The translations under genes and the position numbers were made by a program. A DNA stretch of 64,000 nucleotides from positions 330,653 to 394,652 of the forward strand of contig NZ_CSTE01000003.1 in NCBI RefSeq assembly GCF_001368915.1, written 5' to 3'. Positions 52,331-60,139 of this stretch are shown one piece after another. The notes under the pieces were generated by a model. It ran no database searches. It saw nothing but the letters and a program-made list of their open reading frames with translations, and was not told where the DNA came from. The number at the start of each line of letters is the position of its first letter. Position 1 is the first letter of the stretch. The DNA is from Haloferax massiliensis (GTDB lineage: Archaea; Halobacteriota; Halobacteria; Halobacteriales; Haloferacaceae).

Positions 52331-54280
52331 ATGCGCGAGTTCGAAGCGACCGCCGAGGCGACGCGACCGCCGACGTGGGCGCACAAGCAGCGAGCACTGT
52401 TCGACCTGACGGCCGACGCGGTCGACCGGTTCGTCGACGACTACACCGGTCCCGACGGGGAGCCGTTCTGGCCGCCGGACGACCACGTGGGCGTCGACGG
52501 CTTCGACGACGTGGTCGAGGGGTTCTACAACTGGCCGCTGTTGTACGCGATGGGCGGCGACGAGCGCCTGCTCGACCACGCCCGCCGCGCGTACGAGGCC
52601 GCGCTCGAACGCGGCGCGGCGACCGAAACGCCGTTCGGCCATCCGATGGTCGTCGACGAGTTCGAACAGTGCCGCGACTGGTTCCACCTCGGCGAGGGCA
52701 ATCTCTACACGTACAACATGGGCCTCGCCGCGCCCGACGACGACGCGGTCATCGACCGGGCGACGAAGTTCGCGGAGTTCTACACCGCCGACTCGGAGAC
52801 GGGGAACTACGACGCCGACGAGCGGGTGGTTCGCGGGCCGATGAACGGGAGCACGGGGCCGGAGTTCTGCGACTTCTCCGCCTACGAACACCACCCCTAC
52901 GGCGCGGACTACCGCTGGGCCAGACACGGTCTCCCGTGGCGGGACTTGGAGTTCGACGAGGCCGCGGACCTCCTCGACCCGGCGAACGAGGAGCGCCTGT
53001 TCGAGGTGTTGAACGAGCGCTGCGCGAAGGGCGACATCCCGCTGAACCTCAACATCACGAGCCTGATGACGAACGCCTATCTCCACACGGGCGACGACGA
53101 CTACCGGGAGTGGGTGACCGACTACCTCGACGCGTGGCGGGAGCGGACGGCCGAAAACGGCGGCATCATCCCCGACAACGTCGGGCGCTCGGGCGAAATC
53201 GGCGAGTACACAGACGGGTCGTGGTACGGCGGCTACTACGGCTGGTCGTGGGGCGGGTGGCACTACGTCGGCATCGGACCGACGGTCGCCGCCGAGAACG
53301 CGGTCCTGCTCGAAGGCGACCGGGAGTATCTCGACTTCCCGCGGTCCCAGCTCGACGTGCTCATCGAAAACGGCATCGAGGTGGCCGAAGACGACGTACA
53401 CAGCACCCTCTACATCCCGCACAAGTACGGCGACGAGGGTGACTACCACTACGACGCGTCGGGCGTCCTCACCGAAGACGACGGGGAAGTGCTGTGGCGG
53501 GACGGCTGGTACGAGTTCCAGCCGCACACGGACGACCCCTACGCGGTCCACCTCTGGTACATGTCGATGCGCGAGGAGGACCGAAAGCGGGTCCGCCGGC
53601 TCCGCGACTGGGGGAAGCAGGACTGGCAGCGGGTCGACCCGCGCGCGAAGACGAAACACGACGACGGCCACGAGTACGCGTGGCTCGCCTACCTCGACGG
53701 AGAGTTCCCGGACTACCCGGACCGAATTTTCGACGCGACACGCGAGCACGTCGACGAGCGACTGCGCCTGTTCGACGCCGAGGGGAACGAACCGGCGACC
53801 GTCGACGAGGACTACCTCAGAGACCGGAACCCGGCGTTCCACAAGGCGCTGCTCCAACTCACGATGGGAGCGCCACAGCCCGTCTACTACGGCGGCCTCG
53901 TCATGGCGCAGGTGCGGCACTTCGACGCGCGAAGAGAGCGGCCGGGACTCCCGACCGGCGTTGCCGCGCTCGTCGAATCGGTGACGAGCGACGGACTCGA
54001 ACTGACGCTCGTCAACACCGGCGCGAGACGGGAGGAGGTCGTCGTTCAAGCCGGTGCGTACGGCGAACACCGCTTTACGACGGTCGAGACCGACGGGACG
54101 GAGCCCCGCGTCGGCGACGACGGCGATGGAGGCACCGACAGCGCGAGCGACGGCGACGAAGGCACGGACGCGCTCCGAGTTCGGCTCCCGGCTGGAAGCC
54201 GAATGTCGATTCGCGCCGGCCTCGACCGCTTCGTCGATGACCCGAGTTACGACCACCCGTGGTCTGAGACGGGGTCGTAA
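52331..54280 (+). CDS. Unassigned 649-residue protein, probable alpha/alpha-barrel carbohydrate enzyme
   Basis: I do not recognise the family. The protein has no signal peptide. Residues about 30-470 alternate helices with short aromatic loops (F-Y-N-W-P-L-L-Y-A-M-G-G, W-F-H-L-G-E-G-N, W-Y-G-G-Y-Y-G-W-S-W-G-G-W-H), a pattern typical of (alpha/alpha)6 barrels such as unsaturated uronyl hydrolases and some lyases. Residues 540-640 look like a beta-sandwich with an acidic Gly/Asp loop. Candidate catalytic residues lie in D-N-V-G and H-Y-V-G-I-G-P. It follows the aldolase gene in the same direction, so action on an oligouronide is a reasonable guess. A Met two codons upstream (52325) is possible. 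Confidence 0.7.
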   Translation: MREFEATAEATRPPTWAHKQRALFDLTADAVDRFVDDYTGPDGEPFWPPDDHVGVDGFDDVVEGFYNWPLLYAMGGDERLLDHARRAYEAALERGAATETPFGHPMVVDEFEQCRDWFHLGEGNLYTYNMGLAAPDDDAVIDRATKFAEFYTADSETGNYDADERVVRGPMNGSTGPEFCDFSAYEHHPYGADYRWARHGLPWRDLEFDEAADLLDPANEERLFEVLNERCAKGDIPLNLNITSLMTNAYLHTGDDDYREWVTDYLDAWRERTAENGGIIPDNVGRSGEIGEYTDGSWYGGYYGWSWGGWHYVGIGPTVAAENAVLLEGDREYLDFPRSQLDVLIENGIEVAEDDVHSTLYIPHKYGDEGDYHYDASGVLTEDDGEVLWRDGWYEFQPHTDDPYAVHLWYMSMREEDRKRVRRLRDWGKQDWQRVDPRAKTKHDDGHEYAWLAYLDGEFPDYPDRIFDATREHVDERLRLFDAEGNEPATVDEDYLRDRNPAFHKALLQLTMGAPQPVYYGGLVMAQVRHFDARRERPGLPTGVAALVESVTSDGLELTLVNTGARREEVVVQAGAYGEHRFTTVETDGTEPRVGDDGDGGTDSASDGDEGTDALRVRLPAGSRMSIRAGLDRFVDDPSYDHPWSETGS

Positions 54281-54346
54281 GCGGGGCTCCGGCCGCGTCG
54301 CGCGGAGTTCGGAAGACGCGTACGAGGATTCGAAAGCCGCAGATTC

Positions 54347-54363
54347 GTTCCCAGCAGGGGAAC
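54347..54363. promoter_or_regulatory. Box B palindrome (copy 7)
   Basis: GTTCCC-AGCAG-GGGAAC, a perfect 6-bp inverted repeat. Confidence 0.7.
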
Positions 54364-54473
54364 GGCAGTATTCGACGTGTGGAATCTCACGATTCGGGAG
54401 AGCGACTGAGAAGTCTCGAAACCGGCGATTAGCTATCAGGCCGTCTCGAACCGGAAACTCCGAGCCGAACGCT

Positions 54474-54490
54474 GTTCCCGTGTCGGGAAT
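54474..54490. promoter_or_regulatory. Box B palindrome (copy 8)
   Basis: GTTCCC-GTGTC-GGGAAT, an inverted repeat with one terminal mismatch. Confidence 0.6.
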
Positions 54491-54555
54491 TACTAATCAG
54501 GGAGTATCATGTGAGTGCGAGACAAGGTCCGTGAGAGAAGCCCACCAGACTGACA

Positions 54556-54575
54556 TTACATGCATACGCCTGTAA
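54556..54575. promoter_or_regulatory. Box A palindrome (copy 3)
   Basis: TTACATGCATACGCCTGTAA, 15 of 20 positions matching the copy at 23480, with perfect TTACA/TGTAA arms. Confidence 0.66.
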
Positions 54576-54682
54576 CGCAAACGGGTCGAAAATGTCGGGG
54601 CGACAGCTCGTAGTTCGTCAGCTATGATAGCTGAAATCCAATATTCGTCGGTGATAGCCGTTCTTCTTTCTCATTACACGTT

Positions 54683-54699
54683 GTTCCCGGTTGGGGAAC
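54683..54699. promoter_or_regulatory. Box B palindrome (copy 9)
   Basis: GTTCCC-GGTTG-GGGAAC, a perfect 6-bp inverted repeat, the nearest copy to the ThuA gene. Confidence 0.7.
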
Positions 54700-54776
54700 G
54701 TATTTCGCGAGTGAACGAGGACCGCCGTCACGCTCGGGGTGAGAGAATTTATCAACGGGGGCGAACAGTATGGCGC

Positions 54777-55499
54777 ATGCCGACACGAGTCACCGTCTGG
54801 AACGAGAACGTCCACGAGCGAGAGGAACCGGAAGTCGCGGAGCGGTATCCGAAGGGAATCCACGGGACCATCGCGGAGCATCTGGAGGCACCGGACCGCG
54901 AGGTGCGAACGGCGACGCTACAGGAGCCCGAACACGGGTTAGACGCAGAGACGCTGGACGCGACGGACGTGTTAATCTGGTGGTCTCACTGCGCCAACGA
55001 CGAGGTGACAGACGCCGTCGCGGAGCGCGTCGTCGAGCGCGTCCACGAGGGGATGGGCTTCGTCCCGCTGCACTCGGGGAAGAACTCGAAGCCGTTCACG
55101 CGGCTGATGGGCACGACCTGCAACATCAAGTACCGCCACGGCGGCGAGCGCGAGCGCGTCTGGGTCGCGGACCCCGGCCACCCCATCGCCGACGGCCTCG
55201 ACGAGCAGTTCGTCATCCCGGCGACGGAGACCTACGGCGAGCCCTACGACATCCCGGAACCCGACAGGACCGTCTTCATCTCGTGGTTCGAAGGCGGCGA
55301 CGTGTTCCGCTCGGGCGTCTGCTATCGGCGCGGCCGCGGGCGAATCTTCGCGTTCCGACCGGGCCACGAGGAGTATCCCATCTTCCACCAAGACGAGGTC
55401 AAACGGGTCATCGACAACGCCGTCGAGTGGGCGGCCCCGACCGAGGGCGCGTCGGCGCGGTGGGGGAAGACCGACCCCCTCGAACCCGTCGACGAGTGA
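54777..55499 (+). CDS. ThuA-domain protein
   Basis: A 240-residue ThuA-like protein with [10 protein letters not shown] near 62, G-F-V-P-L-H-S-G near 90 and a C-terminal [13 protein letters not shown] near 205. The histidines in the last two are where ThuA proteins place their conserved residues. It is longer than the paralogue at 41716 and only distantly similar. I chose the ATG at 54777; an ATG at 54770 is out of frame. Four box B palindromes and a box A bracket the gene, the strongest operator density in the locus relative to gene size. Confidence 0.86.
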   Translation: MPTRVTVWNENVHEREEPEVAERYPKGIHGTIAEHLEAPDREVRTATLQEPEHGLDAETLDATDVLIWWSHCANDEVTDAVAERVVERVHEGMGFVPLHSGKNSKPFTRLMGTTCNIKYRHGGERERVWVADPGHPIADGLDEQFVIPATETYGEPYDIPEPDRTVFISWFEGGDVFRSGVCYRRGRGRIFAFRPGHEEYPIFHQDEVKRVIDNAVEWAAPTEGASARWGKTDPLEPVDE

Positions 55500-55528
55500 G
55501 CGGAGCGGCGCGCGTCGCGGCGTAATCT

Positions 55529-55545
55529 GTTCCCCGTTGAGGAAC
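55529..55545. promoter_or_regulatory. Box B palindrome (copy 10)
   Basis: GTTCCC-CGTTG-AGGAAC: 5-bp perfect outer arms, 30 bases after the ThuA stop. It is unusual in being downstream of a gene and facing a convergent neighbour. Confidence 0.6.
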
Positions 55546-55701
55546 GGGTTGCCCTATCGTTGCTGAACGAGTTCGCATTCTCGTCGCTGAGTGGTCCAAG
55601 GAGATGTTCGAACCCGAGAGCAAGCATCAATATCAGAGAACATATCAGATTTAAATATATCTTTAAAATTTGGTGATTCGGTGTGAGATACCGCGAGGAA
55701 G

Positions 55702-56127
55702 CTACGACGTATTCACGGGCAAATTCCGCCGTGAGGCAATAGTTTGCACTACCCACCCGCCGATTCGACCGCATCCCAGTCCAAAGAGCGGGGCGAGACA
55801 CAGGATGGCTCCCCCGGCGACCGCGAAGAACGCGACTCTGGACAGCGGCCACGCCGCCGTCGGTGCCGTCGTCACGGCGAATATGAGCAGTTCGAGACCA
55901 CCACCGAGAAAGCCAGCGCGGAGACCGGCGGCGTCCGAATCCACAGAGCGGACCGCGGCGACGGCCCCAGCGATGAACCCGCCGAACAGCATCACACCAG
56001 CGCCGACGGTCGCCTCCGAGTCTGGGAGCCAGTTTACAAGCGTACTGACGGGTATCGATGCGATTGCCCCGACAAGCGCGGCGTTCCACGCCGGAGAGAG
56101 GGCCGAAAAGCGAGGAATTGAGACCAT
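55702..56127 (-). CDS. Small four-helix membrane protein (DUF5518-like)
   Basis: A 141-residue protein with four hydrophobic helices (about 14-31, 41-60, 71-88, 97-118). The pattern A-L-V-G-A-I-A-S-I-P, G-A-G-V-M-L-F-G-G-F-I-A-G and R-A-G-F-L-G-G matches the haloarchaeal DUF5518 small membrane proteins as I recall them. Function unknown. It is convergent with the ThuA gene. Confidence 0.72.
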   Translation of the reverse strand: MVSIPRFSALSPAWNAALVGAIASIPVSTLVNWLPDSEATVGAGVMLFGGFIAGAVAAVRSVDSDAAGLRAGFLGGGLELLIFAVTTAPTAAWPLSRVAFFAVAGGAILCLAPLFGLGCGRIGGWVVQTIASRRNLPVNTS

Positions 56128-56377
56128 ACTCGTGTATGTAAGACAGCTAAGATGTTATATATGTTGGCGGGGTTTGACTGCGGAGTTTGAACCGTACTCG
56201 ACGTCTGGGCCCTTCGTGGTACTGTTCGCGGACTGAGGGGTCGGCAACGACAGTTCCCGGCTATCAATAACTATCGGAAATGATGGATGAATAGAGTTTG
56301 AAAAATATTCTTACATTTTTGTGACCGGGGTTTGGTACCGGCGCAAGAGATACTATCACGCCCGCGGAACGTGTTCT
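56128..56377. other. Divergent promoter region
   Basis: 250 bases between the membrane-protein gene (leftward) and the cupin gene (rightward). It includes AT-rich TGTTATATATGTT at 56152-56164 (promoter of the leftward gene) and AAATATTCTTACATTTTTG around 56302-56320 (promoter of the rightward gene). No recurring palindrome was seen. Confidence 0.45.
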
Positions 56378-56731
56378 ATGGCAGACAGTACAGAAGTTGA
56401 CGAACTGGTCGTCACGGAGCTTTCCGACACGAACCCGACGGCGCTCGAAGCCGGCCGCACGGAGTCCGTCGAACTGAGCGGCGTGGCGGTCACGCGGGCG
56501 ACGCTGGAACCGGAGTGGGGAACCGACGGCGACCGCGGGAGCGCGGAACCCGACTACTGTCAGAACGCACACGACATCTACGTCGTTTCGGGGACGCTCG
56601 GCCTCGAACTGGACGACGGGACGCGGACGGAGATTACCGCCGGCTGTACCGCGACCATCCCGCCGGGGCACCACGGCTGGACGGTCGGAGACGAGCGACT
56701 CGTCTATCTGGAGTTCGACCCGAGCGAGTAA
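56378..56731 (+). CDS. Cupin-domain protein
   Basis: A 117-residue single-domain cupin. The first motif is represented by N-A-H-D-I-Y-V-V-S-G-T-L-G-L-E-L and the second by G-C-T-A-T-I-P-P-G-H-H-G-W. The histidines and glutamate of classical metal sites are partly replaced. Small cupins may act as sugar isomerases or binding proteins. It starts at the ATG at 56378; the nitrilase gene follows 42 bases later. Confidence 0.82.
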   Translation: MADSTEVDELVVTELSDTNPTALEAGRTESVELSGVAVTRATLEPEWGTDGDRGSAEPDYCQNAHDIYVVSGTLGLELDDGTRTEITAGCTATIPPGHHGWTVGDERLVYLEFDPSE

Positions 56732-56773
56732 CCGTGACTACCATGTCGTCGGTCCGCGTAGTATTCCGACGAG

Positions 56774-57598
56774 ATGTCCCGATTCGTGGCGGCCGCGTGC
56801 CAGCTAGACTCGCGAGACGACAAGGCGGCGAACGTGGAGCGGGCGCTCGGCCTCCTCGACGAGGCCGCGACCGACGGCGCTGACTTCGTCGCGTTCCCGG
56901 AGATGACGACCTTCATCGGCCCGGAGGAGCGGTTCGCCGAGGTCGCGGAGTCGCTCGACGGGCCGACGATACGGCGCTTCTCGGAGAAGGCCCGCGAGCA
57001 CGGCGTCTACGTCCACACGGGCAGTTTCTTCGAGCGGATTCCGAACAGCGACCGGGTGTACAACACGTCGGCGCTCATCGGCCCGGGCGGCGAGGTGCTC
57101 GACACCTACCGGAAGGTCCACCTGTTCGACATCGAACTCGACGGGAGCGTCGAACACCGCGAGTCCGACCGCGTCGCACCCGGCGACCGAGCGGTGACGG
57201 TCGACACCGACCTCGCGTCGTTCGGCCTCTCTATCTGTTACGACCTCCGGTTTCCGGGACTCTACCGAACGATGGCGCAGTCCGGCGCGAACGTGCTTCT
57301 GGTCCCGTCGGCGTTCACGATGCACACCGGAAAAGACCACTGGGAGCCGCTGCTTCGCGCCCGAGCCATCGAGAATCAGGCGTACGTCATCGCGCCCGGC
57401 CAAATCGGCGACAAGCCGTCGTGGGTCGAGACCTACGGCCGCACGCTCGTCGTCGACCCGTGGGGGAACGTGATTTCGAAGGCGCGGGACCGCGAAGAGG
57501 TCGTCACGGCGACTATCGACCTGTCGCATCTGGACGAGATTCGCCGCGACATGCAGACGCTCCAGCACGCGCGGCCGGACGTGTACGAGCGCCGATGA
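56774..57598 (+). CDS. Carbon-nitrogen hydrolase (nitrilase superfamily)
   Basis: A 274-residue amidase with the full catalytic set: E43 in F-P-E-M-T, K114 in Y-R-K-V-H-L-F and C155 in S-I-C-Y-D-L-R-F-P-G-L-Y-R. R-F-P following the cysteine, and the H-L-F-D after the lysine, place it close to omega-amidase/Nit-type enzymes that hydrolyse small amides. It follows the cupin gene in the same direction and is convergent with the channel gene. Substrate unknown. Confidence 0.9.
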   Translation: MSRFVAAACQLDSRDDKAANVERALGLLDEAATDGADFVAFPEMTTFIGPEERFAEVAESLDGPTIRRFSEKAREHGVYVHTGSFFERIPNSDRVYNTSALIGPGGEVLDTYRKVHLFDIELDGSVEHRESDRVAPGDRAVTVDTDLASFGLSICYDLRFPGLYRTMAQSGANVLLVPSAFTMHTGKDHWEPLLRARAIENQAYVIAPGQIGDKPSWVETYGRTLVVDPWGNVISKARDREEVVTATIDLSHLDEIRRDMQTLQHARPDVYERR

Positions 57599-57619
57599 CG
57601 ACAACGACGCCCGGCGCGA

Positions 57620-59953
57620 TTAGCTCCCGCCGAGCACGCGCTTGAACAGCGTGAACGTGAGCAGGGTAAAGAACAGGCCATTCAACATCCCCTGACTCGC
57701 CGCGAGCACGCGCGCCGCCGGCCCGAGCGGGTTGATGTCGCCGTAGCCGACCGTGCTGAAACTGATGTAGCTGTAGTAGACGTTGTCGAACAGGACCTCC
57801 ATCGTCGTCTTGTCGACCGCGGCGGGGTCGAAGACGCTCCCCGCCTGCGTCAGAAACGGCCCGCCGAGGGCGTAACACAGCCCGAACAGCGCCGGGAGGA
57901 GGAACGTGAACGCCGCGATTCTCGGGAGTCGGTTGCCGTAGCCGCAGGTGACCTGCATGAGCGTGTTCAGCCCCACGCTTGCGACCTTCTTGCCGCGGGC
58001 CCACGTGTTCAGCGAGTACTCGTTGAGGATGATGTCGAAGTTCTTCTGTCGGTTGTAGTAGTAGCGCTTGAACTCGAACTCGCGGCTCGCGGGGGTGTCG
58101 CCGACGGCGTTGGCGCTGTCCTGCGCCTTCCGGTAGGTCTCCTCGATGATTTCGGGCGTCAGTTCGACGGCGAACTGGCCGGTCGCGCCGTTGCCGACGA
58201 AGTCGTGGATGGTCCAGTCGTTGCGTTCGAGATAGCCGTGGTGGTCGCTGAAGTCGAAGCGGTCGAACTCGGTGAGACAGAAGCGGAAGTGGTCCAGAAG
58301 CTGGTGTTCGTTGCCGTCGCCCTCCAGCGTCAGGTCACCGATGGTCGCGCGGGTGAGGTCGTACGGCGTCGGCTCGCCGGAGCCCTGCGAAACTGTGCCG
58401 CCGGCGAGCGTCGCGTCGGTGAAGTCGAGGTAGGTGTCGCGGTCACCGACGAGCACGCGGAAACGCGCCGTTTCGAAGTCCGACTGCCGGAAGTCAGCGC
58501 GGTCGTGGAACGTCGTCTCCCAGAACGACGCGCTCGTGAAGTTCGCCGCCTCGAACTCCGCGCCGGCCTCGAAGGTCGCCTCGTTGAACGAGGCGTTCGC
58601 TTCGAGGTGTTGCAGTTCGCCCTCGAAGAAGGTCCCGCGGAACGAGGCCGGACCGTGGAACGTGGCGGTCTTGAACGTCACGTCCTCTTCGAACCGCGCC
58701 TCGCCGAACCGGGCGTTAGATTGGAACTCGACCGCCTCGAAGGAGGTGTCGCAGCCGAACGTCGCCTCCTCGGCGACGACGGCGTCTCGGAACTCGCTCT
58801 CGTCGAAGTTGGCTTCCCCGCCGAACGACGCCAGAGAGAGGTCGAACGAGCCGTCGACCCGGAGGCGGTGGCAGTCGGTGCGGGCGGTGAACGTCGCGCG
58901 GTCGAAGCTGACCGCGTCCTTGAACGCGGCGTCTTTGAAGTCCGAATAGCGGAAGCGCGCGAGTTTGTAATCGGCCTCGCCCTCGAACGTCGCGCCCTCG
59001 AACGTCACGTCGTCGTGAATCGTCCGGCTGCCGCCGTTGAACTCGACGCCGCGGAACTCGGCCAACTGCATGAACCGGGCGTCGGCGAAGCTCGCGTCGT
59101 CGTCGAACCGCGCCTCGTCGAAGTCGGCCATCTCGTCGAAGCGGACGCCGTCGAACCGGGCGTCACCCTCGAACGCGACGTGTTCGAAGTCCGAGCCGGC
59201 GGCGAAGCGCGCGCCCTCGAACGTCACGTAGTCGAAGGTGGCCTGTCTGAAGCTCGCGTCGTCGCGGAACGTCGCGTCCGCGAAGGTGATGTGGTCTTCG
59301 AGGACGTGACTGCTCCCGCTGGTCTCGGCGTCGCGGAAGCGCGCGGTGCCGTGGAACGTGGCGTCCGCGAAACTCGTGTCGCCCTGGAACGCCGTCTCGT
59401 CGCAGCAGACATCGCCGCGGAAGGTCGCCCCCGAGAAGCGAACGTCCTGTTCGAACGTCGCCTCGTCGGTCGTCACCGCGCCGGTGACGGTCACGTCGCG
59501 GGCGTCCACGTCGCCGGTGACGACCGCCTCGTCGAGTTTGAGCCGGTCGACCGTCGCCTCGCGGAGAATCAACCCCTGATCGAGGCGGCCGTGGGTGAGG
59601 TCCAATCCGTCGATGTCGGCGTGCTGGAAGTTGAGTACGTGATTCGTCGCGCCGTTGATGTCCTGATAGGTGAACGAGAGATGCGGGAGGTCCGCGCCGA
59701 CGTACTCGTTGACGCGGGTGTCGGGCGACTGGAGGTTCGCTCGGAGTTCGTCGACGATATCGCCGCCAGTCACGTCGAGCGAGGCGCGCTCGTCGCGGCT
59801 CATGTGGAACACGCAGAACTCGCTTTCGGGGTGGGCCTCGTGCGGACACTCCCACGTCGTCTGGAGGTGGGCGTCGGTCTGCACCGACGGGTCGAACGTG
59901 TACCGGCACGACGAAGAGGACATCAGCGCCGGCGTGGATTCATTTCTCGACAT
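57620..59953 (-). CDS. Pentapeptide-repeat protein fused to an ion channel
   Basis: A 777-residue protein. The N-terminal ~50 residues have C-x-C-P-H-E/C-x-x-H residues that could bind zinc. Residues about 100-520 are pentapeptide-type repeats (F-x-x-A-x-F units such as A-T-F-R-G-D and D-A-T-F-H-G), forming a right-handed quadrilateral beta-helix. After a linker, the last ~130 residues hold two transmembrane helices and the K+ selectivity filter S-T-V-G-Y-G-D. It is a probable membrane-gated potassium-type channel whose repeat domain senses or tethers a partner. Gene order places it last in the minus-strand group. A second ATG lies 10 codons in. Confidence 0.87.
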   Translation of the reverse strand: MSRNESTPALMSSSSCRYTFDPSVQTDAHLQTTWECPHEAHPESEFCVFHMSRDERASLDVTGGDIVDELRANLQSPDTRVNEYVGADLPHLSFTYQDINGATNHVLNFQHADIDGLDLTHGRLDQGLILREATVDRLKLDEAVVTGDVDARDVTVTGAVTTDEATFEQDVRFSGATFRGDVCCDETAFQGDTSFADATFHGTARFRDAETSGSSHVLEDHITFADATFRDDASFRQATFDYVTFEGARFAAGSDFEHVAFEGDARFDGVRFDEMADFDEARFDDDASFADARFMQLAEFRGVEFNGGSRTIHDDVTFEGATFEGEADYKLARFRYSDFKDAAFKDAVSFDRATFTARTDCHRLRVDGSFDLSLASFGGEANFDESEFRDAVVAEEATFGCDTSFEAVEFQSNARFGEARFEEDVTFKTATFHGPASFRGTFFEGELQHLEANASFNEATFEAGAEFEAANFTSASFWETTFHDRADFRQSDFETARFRVLVGDRDTYLDFTDATLAGGTVSQGSGEPTPYDLTRATIGDLTLEGDGNEHQLLDHFRFCLTEFDRFDFSDHHGYLERNDWTIHDFVGNGATGQFAVELTPEIIEETYRKAQDSANAVGDTPASREFEFKRYYYNRQKNFDIILNEYSLNTWARGKKVASVGLNTLMQVTCGYGNRLPRIAAFTFLLPALFGLCYALGGPFLTQAGSVFDPAAVDKTTMEVLFDNVYYSYISFSTVGYGDINPLGPAARVLAASQGMLNGLFFTLLTFTLFKRVLGGS

Positions 59954-60139
59954 GGCTGGGGAGGGGCGGACGGATACGCTGTGGACAGCGGGTGCGACGG
60001 GAGCCGCGAGTGGGGCGGGCGAGTCGGGGTCGGAGTCGGCGAACGCGCTCGGGCGTCGGGGCGACGCTCGAACGCGCGGACAGTCGTACGTGCAACATTG
60101 TCCTGTGTTCTGATATATATCTTCGGACCGGGACCGGCG

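Larger units (their letters stand above)
54281..54776. promoter_or_regulatory. Control region with three box B and one box A, upstream of ThuA
   Basis: About 500 bases, AT-rich toward the right. It contains box B at 54347, 54474 and 54683 and box A at 54556. The last box B is 78-94 nt upstream of the ThuA start at 54777. No gene was recognised within the region. Confidence 0.65.

Noticed and set aside
51593..54256. Leftward open frame of about 890 codons opposite the aldolase and the 649-residue gene
   Set aside because: The strand-opposite shadow of acidic coding sequence, with Val/Arg/Ala-rich composition and no recognisable domains.
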